Below, piece by piece: positions 23,158 through 36,561 of a DNA stretch of 64,000 nt. The notes beneath the pieces are model-generated. The model was not told the origin of the DNA, did no database searches, and saw only the letters and a list, made by a program, of their open reading frames with translations. The position numbers were made by a program, and so were the translations under genes. Origin of the DNA: Astropecten irregularis (taxonomy: Eukaryota > Echinodermata > Asteroidea > Paxillosida > Astropectinidae); assembly GCA_963971285.1 (NCBI GenBank), contig OZ020245.1:24442983-24506982 (forward strand). The letters are read 5' to 3'. Within the stretch, counting starts at the first letter, position 1. The number at the start of each line of letters is the position of its first letter.

Positions 23158-26100
23158 CTTAGTGCTGTTTTAATGGGGCCTGCTCGGCGGCCTTCTCGCA
23201 TAGCGTGTGGTGCTATACTTGGAGTTTCGGCCATGAACATGACATTGGAATTTGGCACAGCCCTTATTTTCCTGTAGAGTACGTCTGGGGCTACATGTCG
23301 TGCAAGTTTCAACTCGATTGCTTCAGTATTCAGGGAGAAATTCCCAACTCTAAAGTCAAAAGTGTCTCATAGTCTTAGTGCTGTTTTAATGGGGCCTGCT
23401 CGGCGGCCTTCTCGCATAGCGTGTGGTGCTATACTTTGATTTTCGGCCATGAAAATGACTTTGGAATTTGGCACAGCCCTTATTTTCCTGTAGAGTACGT
23501 CTGGGGCTACATGTCGTGCAAGTTTCAACTCGATTGCCTCAGTATTCAGGGAGAAATTTCCAACTCTAGCGTCAAAAAGTGTCTCATAGTCTAAGTGCTG
23601 TTTTAATGGGGCCTGCTCGGCGGCCTTCTCGCATAGCGTGTGGTGCTATACTTGGATTTTCGGCCATGAAAATGACTTTGGAATTTGGCACAGCCCCTAT
23701 TTTCCTGTAGAGTACATCTGGGGCTACATGTCGTGCAAGTTTCAACTCGATTGCCTCAGTATTCAGGGAGAAATTTCCAACTCTAAAGTCAAAAGTGTCT
23801 CATAGTCTTAGTGCTGTTTTAATGGGGCCTGCTCGGCGGCCTTCTCGCACAGCGTGTGGTGCTATACTTGGATTTTCGGCCATGAAAATGACTTTGGAAT
23901 TTAGTACAGCCCTTTCTTTCCTGTAGAGTACATCTGGGGCTACATGTCGTGCAAGTTTCAACTCGATTGCCTCAGTATTCAGGGAGAAATTTCCAACTCT
24001 AAAGTCAAAAGTGTCTCATAGTCTTAGTGCTGTTTTAATGGGGCCTGCTCGGCGGCCTTCTCGCATAGCGTGTGGTGCTATACTTGGATTTTCGGCCATG
24101 AAAATGACTTTGGAATTTAGTACAGCCCTTTCTTTCCTGTAGAGTACATCTGGGGCTACATGTCGTGCAAGTTTCAACTCGATTGCCTCAGTATTCAGGG
24201 AGAAATTTCCAACTCTAAAGTCAAAAGTGTCTCATAGTCTTAGTGCTGTTTTAATGGGGCCTGCTCGGCGGCCTTCTCGCATAGCGTGTGGTGCTATACT
24301 TGGATTTTCGGCCATGGAAATGCCTTTTGAATTTGGCACAGCCCCTATTTTCCTGTAGAGTACATCTGGGGCTACATGTCGTGCAAGTTTCAACTCGATT
24401 GCCTCAGTATTCAGGGAGAAATTTCCAACTCTAAAGTCAAAAGTGTCTCATAGTCTTAGTGCTGTTTTAATGGGGCCTGCTCGGCGGCCTTCTCGCACAG
24501 CGTGTGGTGCTATACTTGGATTTTCGGCCATGAAAATGACTTTGGAATTTAGTACAGCCCTTTCTTTCCTGTAGAGTACATCTGGGGCTACATGTCGTGC
24601 AAGTTTCAACTCGATTGCCTCAGTATTCAGGGAGAAATTTCCAACTCTACTGTCAAAAGTGTCTCATAGTCTAAGTGCTGTTTTAATGGGTCCTGCTCGG
24701 CGGCCTTCTCGCATAGCGTGTGGTGATATACTTGGATTTTCGGCCATGAAAATGACTTTGGAATTTAGTACAGCCCTTTCTTTCCTGTAGAGTACATCTG
24801 GGGCTACATGTCGTGCAAGTTTCAACTCGATTGCCTCAGTATTCAGGGAGAAATTTCCAACTCTACTGTCAAAAGTGTCTCATAGTCTTAGTGCTGTTTT
24901 AATGGGGCCTGCTCGGCGGCCTTCTCGCATAGCGTGTGGTGCTATACTTGGAGTTTCGGCCATGAACATGACTTTGGAATTTGGCACAGCTCTTATTTTC
25001 CTGTAGAGTACATCTGGGGCTACATGTCGTGCAAGTTTCACCTCGATTGCCTCAGTATTCAGGGAGAAATTTTCAACTCTAGCGTCAAAATGTGTCTCAT
25101 AGTCTAAGTGCTGTTTTAATGGGGCCTGCTCGGCGGCCTTCTCGCATAGCGTGTGGTGCTATACTTGGATTTTCGGCCATGAAAATGACTTTGGAATTTG
25201 GCACAGCCCTTATTTTCCTGTAAAGTACATCTGGGGCTACATGTCGTGCAAGTTTCAACTTGATTGCCTCAGTATTCAGGGAGAAATTTCCAACTCTAAA
25301 GTCAAAAGTGTCTCATAGTCTTAGTGCTGTTTTAATGGGGCCTGCTCGGCGGCCTTCTCGCACAGCGTGTGGTGCTATACTTGGATTTTCGGCCATGAAA
25401 ATGACTTTGGAATTTAGTACAGCCCTTTCTTTCCTGTAGAGTACATCTGGGGCTACATGTCGTGCAAGTTTCAACACGATTGCCTCAGTATTCAGGGAGA
25501 AATTTCCAACTCTACTGTCAAAAGTGTCTCATAGTCTTAGTGCTGTTTTAATGGGGCCTTTTCGGCGGCCTTCTCGCATAGCGTGTGGTGATATACTTGG
25601 AGTTTCGGCCATGAAAATGACTTTGGAATTTGGCACAGCCCCTATTTTCCTGTAGAGTACATCTGGCGCTACATGTCGTGCAAGTTTCAACTCGATTGCC
25701 TCAGTATTCAGGGAGAAATTTCCAACTCTAGCGTCAAAAAGTGTCTCATAGTCTAAGTGCTGTTTTAATGGGGCCTGCTCGGCGGCCTTCTCGCATAGCG
25801 TGTGGTGCTATACTTGGAGTTTCGGCCATAAAAATGACTTTGGAATTTGGCACAGCCCTTATTTTCCGGTAGAGTACATCTGGGGCTACATGTCGTGCAA
25901 GTTTCAACTCGATTGCCTCAGTATTCAGGGAGAGATTTCCAACTCTAGCGTCAAAAAGTGTCTAATAGTCTAAGTGCTGTTTTAATGGGGCCTGCTCGGC
26001 GGCCTTCTCGCATAGCGTGTGGTGCTATACTTGGATTTTCGGCCATGAAAATGACTTTGGAATTTAGTACAGCCCTTTCTTTCCTGTAGAGTACATCTGG

Positions 26101-27050
26101 GGCTACATGTCGTGCAAGTTTCAACACGATTGCCTCAGTATTCAGGGAGAAATTTCCAACTCTAAAGTCAAAAGTGTCTCATAGTCTTAGTGCTGTTTTA
26201 ATGGGGCCTGCTCGGCGGCCTTCTCGCACAGCTTGTGGTGCTATACTTGGATTTTCGGCCATGAAAATGACTTTGGAATTTAGTACAGCCCTTTCTTTCC
26301 TGTAGAGTACATCTGGGGCTACATGTCGTGCAAGTTTCAACACGATTGCCTCAGTATTCAGGGAGAAATTCCCAACTCTACTGTCAAAAGTGTCTCATAG
26401 TCTTAGTGCTGTTTTAATGGGGCCTTTTCGGCGGCCTTCTCGCATAGCGTGTGGTGATATACTTGGAGTTTCGGCCATGAAAATGACTTTGGAATTTGGC
26501 ACAGCCCCTATTTTCCTGTAGAGTACATCTGGCGCTACATGTCGTGCAAGTTTCAACTCGATTGCCTCAGTATTCAGGGAGAAATTTCCAACTCTAGCGT
26601 CAAAAAGTGTCTCATAGTCTAAGTGCTGTTTTAATGGGGCCTGCTCGGCGGCCTTCTCGCATAGCGTGTGGTGATATACTTGGATTTTCGGCCATGAAAA
26701 TGACTTTGGAATTTAGTACAGCCCTTTCTTTCCTGTAGAGTACATCTGGGGCTACATGTCGTCCAAGTTTCAACTCGATTGCCTCAGTATTCAGGGAGAA
26801 ATTTCCTACTCTACTGTCAAAAGTGTCTCATAGTCTTAGTGCTGTTTTAATGGGGCCTGCTCGGCGGCCTTCTCGCATAGCGTGTGGTGATATACTTGGA
26901 TTTTCGGCCATGAAATAGACTTTGGAATTTAGTACAGCCCTTTCTTTCCTGTAGAGTACATCTGGGGCTACATGTCGTGCAAGTTTCAACTCGATTGCCT
27001 CAGTATTCAGGGAGAAATTTCCAACTCTAAAGTCAAAAGTGTCTCATAGT
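23158..27050. repeat. Composite 18-monomer stretch mixing the 9-mer and D orders
   Basis: It begins with N1 and N2 (TGCTTCAG and ATTCCC private to this N1). It then follows the 9-mer repeat (CCATGGAAATGCC at 24239, GGGTCCTGC at 24671, TTCACCTCG at 24887), then the linker order (25104-25752). Next come D classes: CCATAAAAATG at 25753, CAACACG at 25970, CACAGCTTG at 26186, CCTTTTCGG at 26402, CGTCCAAG at 26619 and GAAATAGAC at 26835. Confidence 0.82.
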
Positions 27051-28131
27051 CTTAGTGCTGTTTTAATGGGGCCTGCTCGGCGGCATTCTCGCATAGCGTG
27101 TGGTGCTATACTTGGAGTTTCGGCCATGAACATGACATTGGAATTTGGCACAGCCCTTATTTTCCTGTAGAGTACGTCTGGGGCTACATGTCGTGCAAGT
27201 TTCAACTCGATTGCTTCAGTATTCAGGGAGAAATTCCCAACTCTAAAGTCAAAAGTGTCTCATAGTCTTAGTGCTGTTTTAATGGGGCCTGCTCGGCGGC
27301 CTTCTCGCATAGCGTGTGGTGCTATACTTTGATTTTCGGCCATGAAAATGACTTTGGAATTTGGCACAGCCCTTATTTTCCTGTAGAGTACGTCTGGGGC
27401 TACATGTCGTGCAAGTTTCAACTCGATTGCCTCAGTATTCAGGGAGAAATTTCCAACTCTAGCGTCAAAAAGTGTCTCATAGTCTAAGTGCTGTTTTAAT
27501 GGGGCCTGCTCGGCGGCCTTCTCGCATAGCGTGTGGTGCTATACTTGGATTTTCGGCCATGAAAATGACTTTGGAATTTGGCACAGCCCCTATTTTCCTG
27601 TAGAGTACATCTGGGGCTACATGTCGTGCAAGTTTCAACTCGATTGCCTCAGTATTCAGGGAGAAATTTCCAACTCTAAAGTCAAAAGTGTCTCATAGTC
27701 TTAGTGCTGTTTTAATGGGGCCTGCTCGGCGGCCTTCTCGCACAGCGTGTGGTGCTATACTTGGATTTTCGGCCATGAAAATGACTTTGGAATTTAGTAC
27801 AGCCCTTTCTTTCCTGTAGAGTACATCTGGGGCTACATGTCGTGCAAGTTTCAACTCGATTGCCTCAGTATTCAGGGAGAAATTTCCAACTCTAAAGTCA
27901 AAAGTGTCTCATAGTCTTAGTGCTGTTTTAATGGGGCCTGCTCGGCGGCCTTCTCGCATAGCGTGTGGTGATATACTTGGATTTTCGGCCATGAAATAGA
28001 CTTTGGAATTTAGTACAGCCCTTTCTTTCCTGTAGAGTACATCTGGGGCTACATGTCGTGCAAGTTTCAACTCGATTGCCTCAGTATTCAGGGAGAAATT
28101 TCCAACTCTAAAGTCAAAAGTGTCTCATAGT
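27051..28131. repeat. Family D derivative, 5 monomers (1081 bp)
   Basis: N1 (with GGCATTCTC private, and TGCTTCAG with ATTCCC as at 23158), N2 ending AGCG, a CCCCTATT monomer, a CACAGCG monomer, then GAAATAGAC. The first four monomers copy 23158-24022 and the last belongs to D. Confidence 0.85.
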
Positions 28132-29428
28132 CTTAGTGCTGTTTTAATGGGGCCTGCTCGGCGGCCTTCTCGCATAGCGTGTGGTGCTATACTTGGAGTT
28201 TCGGCCATGAACATGACATTGGAATTTGGCACAGCCCTTATTTTCCTGTAGAGTACGTCTGGGGCTACATGTCGTGCAAGTTTCAACTCGATTGCCTCAG
28301 TATTCAGGGAGAAATTTCCAACTCTAAAGTCAAAAGTGTCTCATAGTCTTAGTGCTGTTTTAATGGGGCCTGCTCGGCGGCCTTCTCGCATAGCGTGTGG
28401 TGCTATACTTTGATTTTCGGCCATGAAAATGACTTTGGAATTTGGCACAGCCCTTATTTTCCTGTAAAGTACATCTGGGGCTACATGTCGTGCAAGTTTC
28501 AACACGATTGCCTCAGTATTCAGGGAGAAATTCCCAACTCTACTGTCAAAAGTGTCTCATAGTCTTAGTGCTGTTTTAATGGGGCCTTTTCGGCGGCCTT
28601 CTCGCATAGCGTGTGGTGATATACTTGGAGTTTCGGCCATGAAAATGACTTTGGAATTTGGCACAGCCCCTATTTTCCTGTAGAGTACATCTGGCGCTAC
28701 ATGTCGTGCAAGTTTCAACTCGATTGCCTCAGTATTCAGGGAGAAATTTCCAACTCTAGCGTCAAAAAGTGTCTCATAGTCTAAGTGCTGTTTTAATGGG
28801 GCCTGCTCGGCGGCCTTCTCGCATAGCGTGTGGTGATATACTTGGATTTTCGGCCATGAAAATGACTTTGGAATTTAGTACAGCCCTTTCTTTCCTGTAG
28901 AGTACATCTGGGGCTACATGTCGTCCAAGTTTCAACTCGATTGCCTCAGTATTCAGGGAGAAATTTCCTACTCTACTGTCAAAAGTGTCTCATAGTCTTA
29001 GTGCTGTTTTAATGGGGCCTGCTCGGCGGCCTTCTCGCATAGCGTGTGGTGATATACTTGGATTTTCGGCCATGAAAATGACTTTGGAATTTGGCACAGC
29101 CCTTATTTTCCTGTAAATTACATCTGGGGCTACATGTCGTGCAAGTTTCAACTCGATTGCCTCAGTATTCAGGGAGAAATTTCCAACTCTAATGTCAAAA
29201 GTGTCTCATAGTCTTAGTGCTGTTTTAATGGGGCCTGCTCGGCGGCCTTCTCGCATAGCGTGTGGTGATATACTTGGATTTTCGGCCATGAAATAGACTT
29301 TGGAATTAAGTACAGCCCTTTCTTTCCTGTAGAGTACATCTGGGGCTACATGTCGTGCAAGTTTTAACTCGATTGCCTCAGTATTCAGGGAGAAATTTCC
29401 AACTCTAAAGTCAAAAGTGTCTCATAGT
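28132..29428. repeat. Family D derivative, 6 monomers (1297 bp)
   Basis: N1, a hybrid at 28348 (N2 front ACTTTGATT, rear CAACACG with ATTCCC), CCTTTTCGG, CGTCCAAG, a CTGTAAATTAC monomer ending AATGTC, and GAAATAGAC with GAATTAAG. The hybrid skips four classes of the canonical unit. Confidence 0.85.
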
Positions 29429-31374
29429 CTTAGTGCTGTTTTAATGGGGCCTGCTCGGCGGCCTTCTCGCATAGCGTGTGGTGCTATACTTGGAGTTTCG
29501 GCCATGAACATGACATTGGAATTTGGCACAGCCCTTATTTTCCTGTAGAGTACGTCTGGGGCTACATGTCGTGCAAGTTTCAACTCGATTGCCTCAGTAT
29601 TCAGGGAGAAATTTCCAACTCTAAAGTCAAAAGTGTCTCATAGTCTTAGTGCTGTTTTAATGGGGCCTGCTCGGCGGCCTTCTCGCATAGCGTGTGGTGC
29701 TATACTTTGATTTTCGGCCATGAAAATGACTTTGGAATTTGGCACAGCCCTTATTTTCCTGTAAAGTACATCTGGGGCTACATGTCGTGCAAGTTTCAAC
29801 TTGATTGCCTCAGTATTCAGGGAGAAATTTCCAACTCTACCGTCAAAAGTGTCTCATAGTCTTAGTGCTGTTTTAATGGGGCCTGCTCGGCGGCCTTCTC
29901 GCATAGCGTGTGGTGCTATACTTGGATTTTCGGCCATGAAAATGACTTTGGAATTTAGTACAGCCCTCTCGTTCCTGTAGAGTACATCTCGGGCTACATG
30001 TCGTGCAAGTTTCAACTCGATTGCCTCAGTATTCAGGGAGAAATTTCCAACTCTACTGTCAAAAGTGTCTCATAGTCTTAGTGCTGTTTTAATGGGGCCT
30101 GCTCGGCGGCCTTCTCGCATAGCGTGTGGTGCTATACTTGGAGTTTCGGCCATAAAAATGACTTTGGAATTTGGCACAGCCCTTATTTTCCGGTAGAGTA
30201 CATCTGGGGCTACATGTCGTGCAAGTTTCAACTCGATTGCCTCAGTATTCAGGGAGAGATTTCCAACTCTAGCGTCAAAAAGTGTCTAATAGTCTAAGTG
30301 CTGTTTTAATGGGGCCTGCTCGGCGGCCTTCTCGCATAGCGTGTGGTGCTATACTTGGATTTTCGGCCATGAAAATGACTTTGGAATTTAGTACAGCCCT
30401 TTCTTTCCTGTAGAGTACATCTGGGGCTACATGTCGTGCAAGTTTCAACACGATTGCCTCAGTATTCAGGGAGAAATTTCCAACTCTAAAGTCAAAAGTG
30501 TCTCATAGTCTTAGTGCTGTTTTAATGGGGCCTGCTCGGCGGCCTTCTCGCACAGCGTGTGGTGCTATACTTGGATTTTCGGCCATGAAAATGACTTTGG
30601 AATTTAGTACAGCCCTTTCTTTCCTGTAGAGTACATCTGGGGCTACATGTCGTGCAAGTTTCAACACGATTGCCTCAGTATTCAGGGAGAAATTCCCAAC
30701 TCTACTGTCAAAAGTGTCTCATAGTCTTAGTGCTGTTTTAATGGGGCCTTTTCGGCGGCCTTCTCGCATAGCGTGTGGTGATATACTTGGAGTTTCGGCC
30801 ATGAAAATGACTTTGGAATTTGGCACAGCCCCTATTTTCCTGTAGAGTACATCTGGCGCTACATGTCGTGCAAGTTTCAACTCGATTGCCTCAGTATTCA
30901 GGGAGAAATTTCCAACTCTAGCGTCAAAAAGTGTCTCATAGTCTAAGTGCTGTTTTAATGGGGCCTGCTCGGCGGCCTTCTCGCATAGCATGTGGTGATA
31001 TACTTGGATTTTCGGCCATGAAAATGACTTTGGAATTTAGTACAGCCCTTTCTTTCCTGTAGAGTACATCTGGGGCTACATGTCGTCCAAGTTTCAACTC
31101 GATTGCCTCAGTATTCAGGGAGAAATTTCCTACTCTACTGTCAAAAGTGTCTCATAGTCTTAGTGCTGTTTTAATGGGGCCTGCTCGGCGGCCTTCTCGC
31201 ATAGCGTGTGGTGATATACTTGGATTTTCGGCCATGAAAATGACTTTGGAATTTGGCACAGCCCTTATTTTCCTGTAAATTACATCTGGGGCTACATGTC
31301 GTGCAAGTTTCAACTCGATTGCCTCAGTATTCAGGGAGAAATTTCCAACTCTAAAGTCAAAAGTGTCTCATAGT
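29429..31374. repeat. Family D unit, 9 monomers (1946 bp)
   Basis: N1, N2 (CTGTAAAG, AACTTGATT, ACCGTC), CCCTCTCG with CTCGGGC, CCATAAAAATG with CCGGTAG and TCTAATAG, CAACACG, CACAGCG with CAACACG and ATTCCC, CCTTTTCGG, CGTCCAAG with CCTACTC, and CTGTAAATTAC. The closing GAAATAGAC class is absent, so this is the canonical decamer minus one. Confidence 0.88.
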
Positions 31375-33320
31375 CTTAGTGCTGTTTTAATGGGGCCTGC
31401 TCGGCGGCCTTCTCGCATAGCGTGTGGTGCTATACTTGGAGTTTCGGCCATGAACATGACATTGGAATTTGGCACAGCCCTTATTTTCCTGTAAAGTACA
31501 TCTGGGGCTACATGTCGTGCAAGTTTCAACTTGATTGCCTCAGTATTCAGGGAGAAATTTCCAACTCTACCGTCAAAAGTGTCTCATAGTCTTAGTGCTG
31601 TTTTAATGGGGCCTGCTCGGCGGCCTTCTCGCATAGCGTGTGGTGCTATACTTGGATTTTCGGCCATGAAAATGACTTTGGAATTTAGTACAGCCCTCTC
31701 GTTCCTGTAGAGTACATCTCGGGCTACATGTCGTGCAAGTTTCAACTCGATTGCCTCAGTATTCAGGGAGAAATTTCCAACTCTACTGTCAAAAGTGTCT
31801 CATAGTCTTAGTGCTGTTTTAATGGGGCCTGCTCGGCGGCCTTCAAGCATAGCGTGTGGTGCTATACTTGGAGTTTCGGCCATAAAAATGACTTTGGAAT
31901 TTGGCACAGCCCTTATTTTCCGGTAGAGTACATCTGGGGCTACATGTCGTGCAAGTTTCAACTCGATTGCCTCAGTATTCAGGGAGAGATTTCCAACTCT
32001 AGCGTCAAAAAGTGTCTAATAGTCTAAGTGCTGTTTTAATGGGGCCTGCTCGGCGGCCTTCTCGCATAGCGTGTGGTGCTATACTTGGATTTTCGGCCAT
32101 GAAAATGACTTTGGAATTTAGTACAGCCCTTTCTTTCCTGTAGAGTACATCTGGGGCTACATGTCGTGCAAGTTTCAACACGATTGCCTCAGTATTCAGG
32201 GAGAAATTTCCAACTCTAAAGTCAAAAGTGTCTCATAGTCTTAGTGCTGTTTTAATGGGGCCTGCTCGGCGGCCTTCTCGCACAGCGTGTGGTGCTATAC
32301 TTGGATTTTCGGCTATGAAAATGACTTTGGAATTTAGTACAGCCCTTTCTTTCCTGTAGAGTACATCTGGGGCTACATGTCGTGCAAGTTTCAACACGAT
32401 TGCCTCAGTATTCAGGGAGAAATTTCCAACTCTACTGTCAAAAGTGTCTCATAGTCTTAGTGCTGTTTTAATGGGGCCTTTTCGGCGGCCTTCTCGCATA
32501 GCGTGTGGTGATATACTTGGAGTTTCGGCCATGAAAATGACTTTGGAATTTGGCACAGCCCCTATTTTCCTGTAGAGTACATCTGGCGCTACATGTCGTG
32601 CAAGTTTCAACTCGATTGCCTCAGTATTCAGGGAGAAATTTCCAACTCTAGCGTCAAAAAGTGTCTCATAGTCTAAGTGCTGTTTTAATGGGGCCTGCTC
32701 GGCGGCCTTCTCGCATAGCGTGTGGTGATATACTTGGATTTTCGGCCATGAAAATGACTTTGGAATTTAGTACAGCCCTTTCTTTCCTGTAGAGTACATC
32801 TGGGGCTACATGTCGTCCAAGTTTCAACTCGATTGCCTCAGTATTCAGGGAGAAATTTCCTACTCTACTGTCAAAAGTGTCTCATAGTCTTAGTGCTGTT
32901 TTAATGGGGCCTGCTCGGCGGCCTTCTCGCATAGCGTGTGGTGATATACTTGGATTTTCGGCCATGAAAATGACTTTGGAATTTGGCACAGCCCTTATTT
33001 TCCTGTAAATTACATCTGGGGCTACATGTCGTGCAAGTTTCAACTCGATTGCCTCAGTATTCAGGGAGAAATTTCCAACTCTAAAGTCAAAAGTGTCTCA
33101 TAGTCTTAGTGCTGTTTTAATGGGGCCTGCTCGGCGGCCTTCTCGCATAGCGTGTGGTGATATACTTGGATTTTCGGCCATGAAATAGACTTTGGAATTT
33201 AGTACAGCCCTTTCTTTCCTGTAGAGTACATCTGGGGCTACATGTCGTGCAAGTTTCAACTCGATTGCCTCAGTATTCAGGGAGAAATTTCCAACTCTAA
33301 AGTCAAAAGTGTCTCATAGT
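31375..33320. repeat. Family D unit, 9 monomers, twin of 41966 (1946 bp)
   Basis: It opens with a hybrid monomer: N1 front (GAACATGACATTGG) and N2 rear (CTGTAAAG, AACTTGATT, ACCGTC). Private changes are CTTCAAGCAT at 31841 and CGGCTATG near 32311. The same hybrid and both private changes recur at 41966-43911, a constant 10591 bp away. Confidence 0.9.
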
Positions 33321-34400
33321 CTTAGTGCTGTTTTAATGGGGCCTGCTCGGCGGCCTTCTCGCATAGCGTGTGGTGCTATACTTGGAGTTTCGGCCATGAA
33401 CATGACATTGGAATTTGGCACAGCCCTTATTTTCCTGTAGAGTACGTCTGGGGCTACATGTCGTGCAAGTTTCAACTCGATTGCCTCAGTATTCAGGGAG
33501 AAATTTCCAACTCTAAAGTCAAAAGTGTCTCATAGTCTTAGTGCTGTTTTAATGGGGCCTGCTCGGCGGCCTTCTCGCATAGCGTGTGGTGCTATACTTT
33601 GATTTTCGGCCATGAAAATGACTTTGGAATTTGGCACAGCCCTTATTTTCCTGTAGAGTACGTCTGGGGCTACATGTCGTGCAAGTTTCAACTCGATTGC
33701 CTCAGTATTCAGGGAGAAATTCCCAACTCTACTGTCAAAAGTGTCTCATAGTCTTAGTGCTGTTTTAATGGGGCCTTTTCGGCGGCCTTCTCGCATAGCG
33801 TGTGGTGATATACTTGGATTTTCGGCCATGAAAATGACTTTGGAATTTAGTACAGCCCTTTCTTTCCTGTAGAGTACATCTGGGGCTACATGTCGTCCAA
33901 GTTTCAACTCGATTGCCTCAGTATTCAGGGAGAAATTTCCTACTCTACTGTCAAAAGTGTCTCATAGTCTTAGTGCTGTTTTAATGGGGCCTGCTCGGCG
34001 GCCTTCTCGCATAGCGTGTGGTGATATACTTGGATTTTCGGCCATGAAAATGACTTTGGAATTTGGCACAGCCCTTATTTTCCTGTAAATTACATCTGGG
34101 GCTACATGTCGTGCAAGTTTCAACTCGATTGCCTCAGTATTCAGGGAGAAATTTCCAACTCTAAAGTCAAAAGTGTCTCATAGTCTTAGTGCTGTTTTAA
34201 TGGGGCCTGCTCGGCGGCCTTCTCGCATAGCGTGTGGTGATATACTTGGATTTTCGGCCATGAAATAGACTTTGGAATTTAGTACAGCCCTTTCTTTCCT
34301 GTAGAGTACATCTGGGGCTACATGTCGTGCAAGTTTCAACTCGATTGCCTCAGTATTCAGGGAGAAATTTCCAACTCTAAAGTCAAAAGTGTCTCATAGT
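33321..34400. repeat. Family D derivative, 5 monomers (1080 bp)
   Basis: N1, N2 (GTACGTCTG, ATTCCC, ACTGTC), a hybrid at 33753 with a CCTTTTCGG front and a CGTCCAAG/CCTACTC rear, CTGTAAATTAC, GAAATAGAC. All five are 216 bp. Confidence 0.88.
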
Positions 34401-35264
34401 CTTAGTGCTGTTTTAATGGGGCCTGCTCGGCGGCCTTCTCGCATAGCGTGTGGTGCTATACTTGGAGTTTCGGCCATGAACATGACATTGGAATTTGGCA
34501 CAGCCCTTATTTTCCTGTAGAGTACGTCTGGGGCTACATGTCGTGCAAGTTTCAACTCGATTGCCTCAGTATTCAGGGAGAAATTTCCAACTCTAAAGTC
34601 AAAAGTGTCTCATAGTCTTAGTGCTGTTTTAATGGGGCCTGCTCGGCGGCCTTCTCGCATAGCGTGTGGTGCTATACTTTGATTTTCGGCCATGAAAATG
34701 ACTTTGGAATTTGGCACAGCCCTTATTTTCCTGTAGAGTACGTCTGGGGCTACATGTCGTGCAAGTTTCAACTCGATTGCCTCAGTATTCAGGGAGAAAT
34801 TCCCAACTCTACTGTCAAAAGTGTCTCATAGTCTTAGTGCTGTTTTAATGGGGCCTTTTCGGCGGCCTTCTCGCATAGCGTGTGGTGATATACTTGGATT
34901 TTCGGCCATGAAAATGACTTTGGAATTTGGCACAGCCCTTATTTTCCTGTAAATTACATCTGGGGCTACATGTCGTGCAAGTTTCAACTCGATTGCCTCA
35001 GTATTCAGGGAGAAATTTCCAACTCTAAAGTCAAAAGTGTCTCATAGTCTTAGTGCTGTTTTAATGGGGCCTGCTCGGCGGCCTTCTCGCATAGCGTGTG
35101 GTGATATACTTGGATTTTCGGCCATGAAATAGACTTTGGAATTTAGTACAGCCCTTTCTTTCCTGTAGAGTACATCTGGGGCTACATGTCGTGCAAGTTT
35201 CAACTCGATTGCCTCAGTATTCAGGGAGAAATTTCCAACTCTAAAGTCAAAAGTGTCTCATAGT
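34401..35264. repeat. Family D derivative, 4 monomers (864 bp)
   Basis: As the preceding unit but one monomer shorter: the monomer at 34833 has a CCTTTTCGG front and a GGCACA/CTGTAAATTAC rear. This is the shortest D unit in the window. Confidence 0.88.
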
Positions 35265-36561
35265 CTTAGTGCTGTTTTAATGGGGCCTGCTCGGCGGCCT
35301 TCTCGCATAGCGTGTGGTGCTATACTTGGAGTTTCGGCCATGAACATGACATTGGAATTTGGCACAGCCCTTATTTTCCTGTAGAGTACGTCTGGGGCTA
35401 CATGTCGTGCAAGTTTCAACTCGATTGCCTCAGTATTCAGGGAGAAATTTCCAACTCTAAAGTCAAAAGTGTCTCATAGTCTTAGTGCTGTTTTAATGGG
35501 GCCTGCTCGGCGGCCTTCTCGCATAGCGTGTGGTGCTATACTTTGATTTTCGGCCATGAAAATGACTTTGGAATTTGGCACAGCCCTTATTTTCCTGTAG
35601 AGTACGTCTGGGGCTACATGTCGTGCAAGTTTCAACTCGATTGCCTCAGTATTCAGGGAGAAATTCCCAACTCTACTGTCAAAAGTGTCTCATAGTCTTA
35701 GTGCTGTTTTAATGGGGCCTTTTCGGCGGCCTTCTCGCATAGCGTGTGGTGATATACTTGGAGTTTCGGCCATGAAAATGACTTTGGAATTTGGCACAGC
35801 CCCTATTTTCCTGTAGAGTACATCTGGCGCTACATGTCGTGCAAGTTTCAACTCGATTGCCTCAGTATTCAGGGAGAAATTTCCAACTCTAGCGTCAAAA
35901 AGTGTCTCATAGTCTAAGTGCTGTTTTAATGGGGCCTGCTCGGCGGCCTTCTCGCATAGCGTGTGGTGATATACTTGGATTTTCGGCCATGAAAATGACT
36001 TTGGAATTTAGGACAGCCCTTTCTTTCCTGTAGAGTACATCTGGGGCTACATGTCGTCCAAGTTTCAACTCGATTGCCTCAGTATTCAGGGAGAAATTTC
36101 CTACTCTACTGTCAAAAGTGTCTCATAGTCTTAGTGCTGTTTTAATGGGGCCTGCTCGGCGGCCTTCTCGCATAGCGTGTGGTGATATACTTGGATTTTC
36201 GGCCATGAAAATGACTTTGGAATTTGGCACAGCCCTTATTTTCCTGTAAATTACATCTGGGGCTACATGTCGTGCAAGTTTCAACTCGATTGCCTCAGTA
36301 TTCAGGGAGAAATTTCCAACTCTAAAGTCAAAAGTGTCTCATAGTCTTAGTGCTGTTTTAATGGGGCCTGCTCGGCGGCCTTCTCGCATAGCGTGTGGTG
36401 ATATACTTGGATTTTCGGCCATGAAATAGACTTTGGAATTTAGTACAGCCCTTTCTTTCCTGTAGAGTACATCTGGGGCTACATGTCGTGCAAGTTTCAA
36501 CTCGATTGCCTCAGTATTCAGGGAGAAATTTCCAACTCTAAAGTCAAAAGTGTCTCATAGT
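35265..36561. repeat. Family D derivative, 6 monomers (1297 bp)
   Basis: N1, N2 with ATTCCC, an intact CCTTTTCGG monomer with CTGGCGCT, CGTCCAAG (with private TTTAGGACA), CTGTAAATTAC, GAAATAGAC. This looks like the parent of the two shorter units before it. Confidence 0.88.

Noticed and set aside
30719..30991. 90-codon reverse frame, and short forward frames at 1673, 13191, 13733, 15465 and 61740
   Set aside because: All are repeat read-through, made by indels or single-base changes in one or two monomers. None has independent support as a gene.
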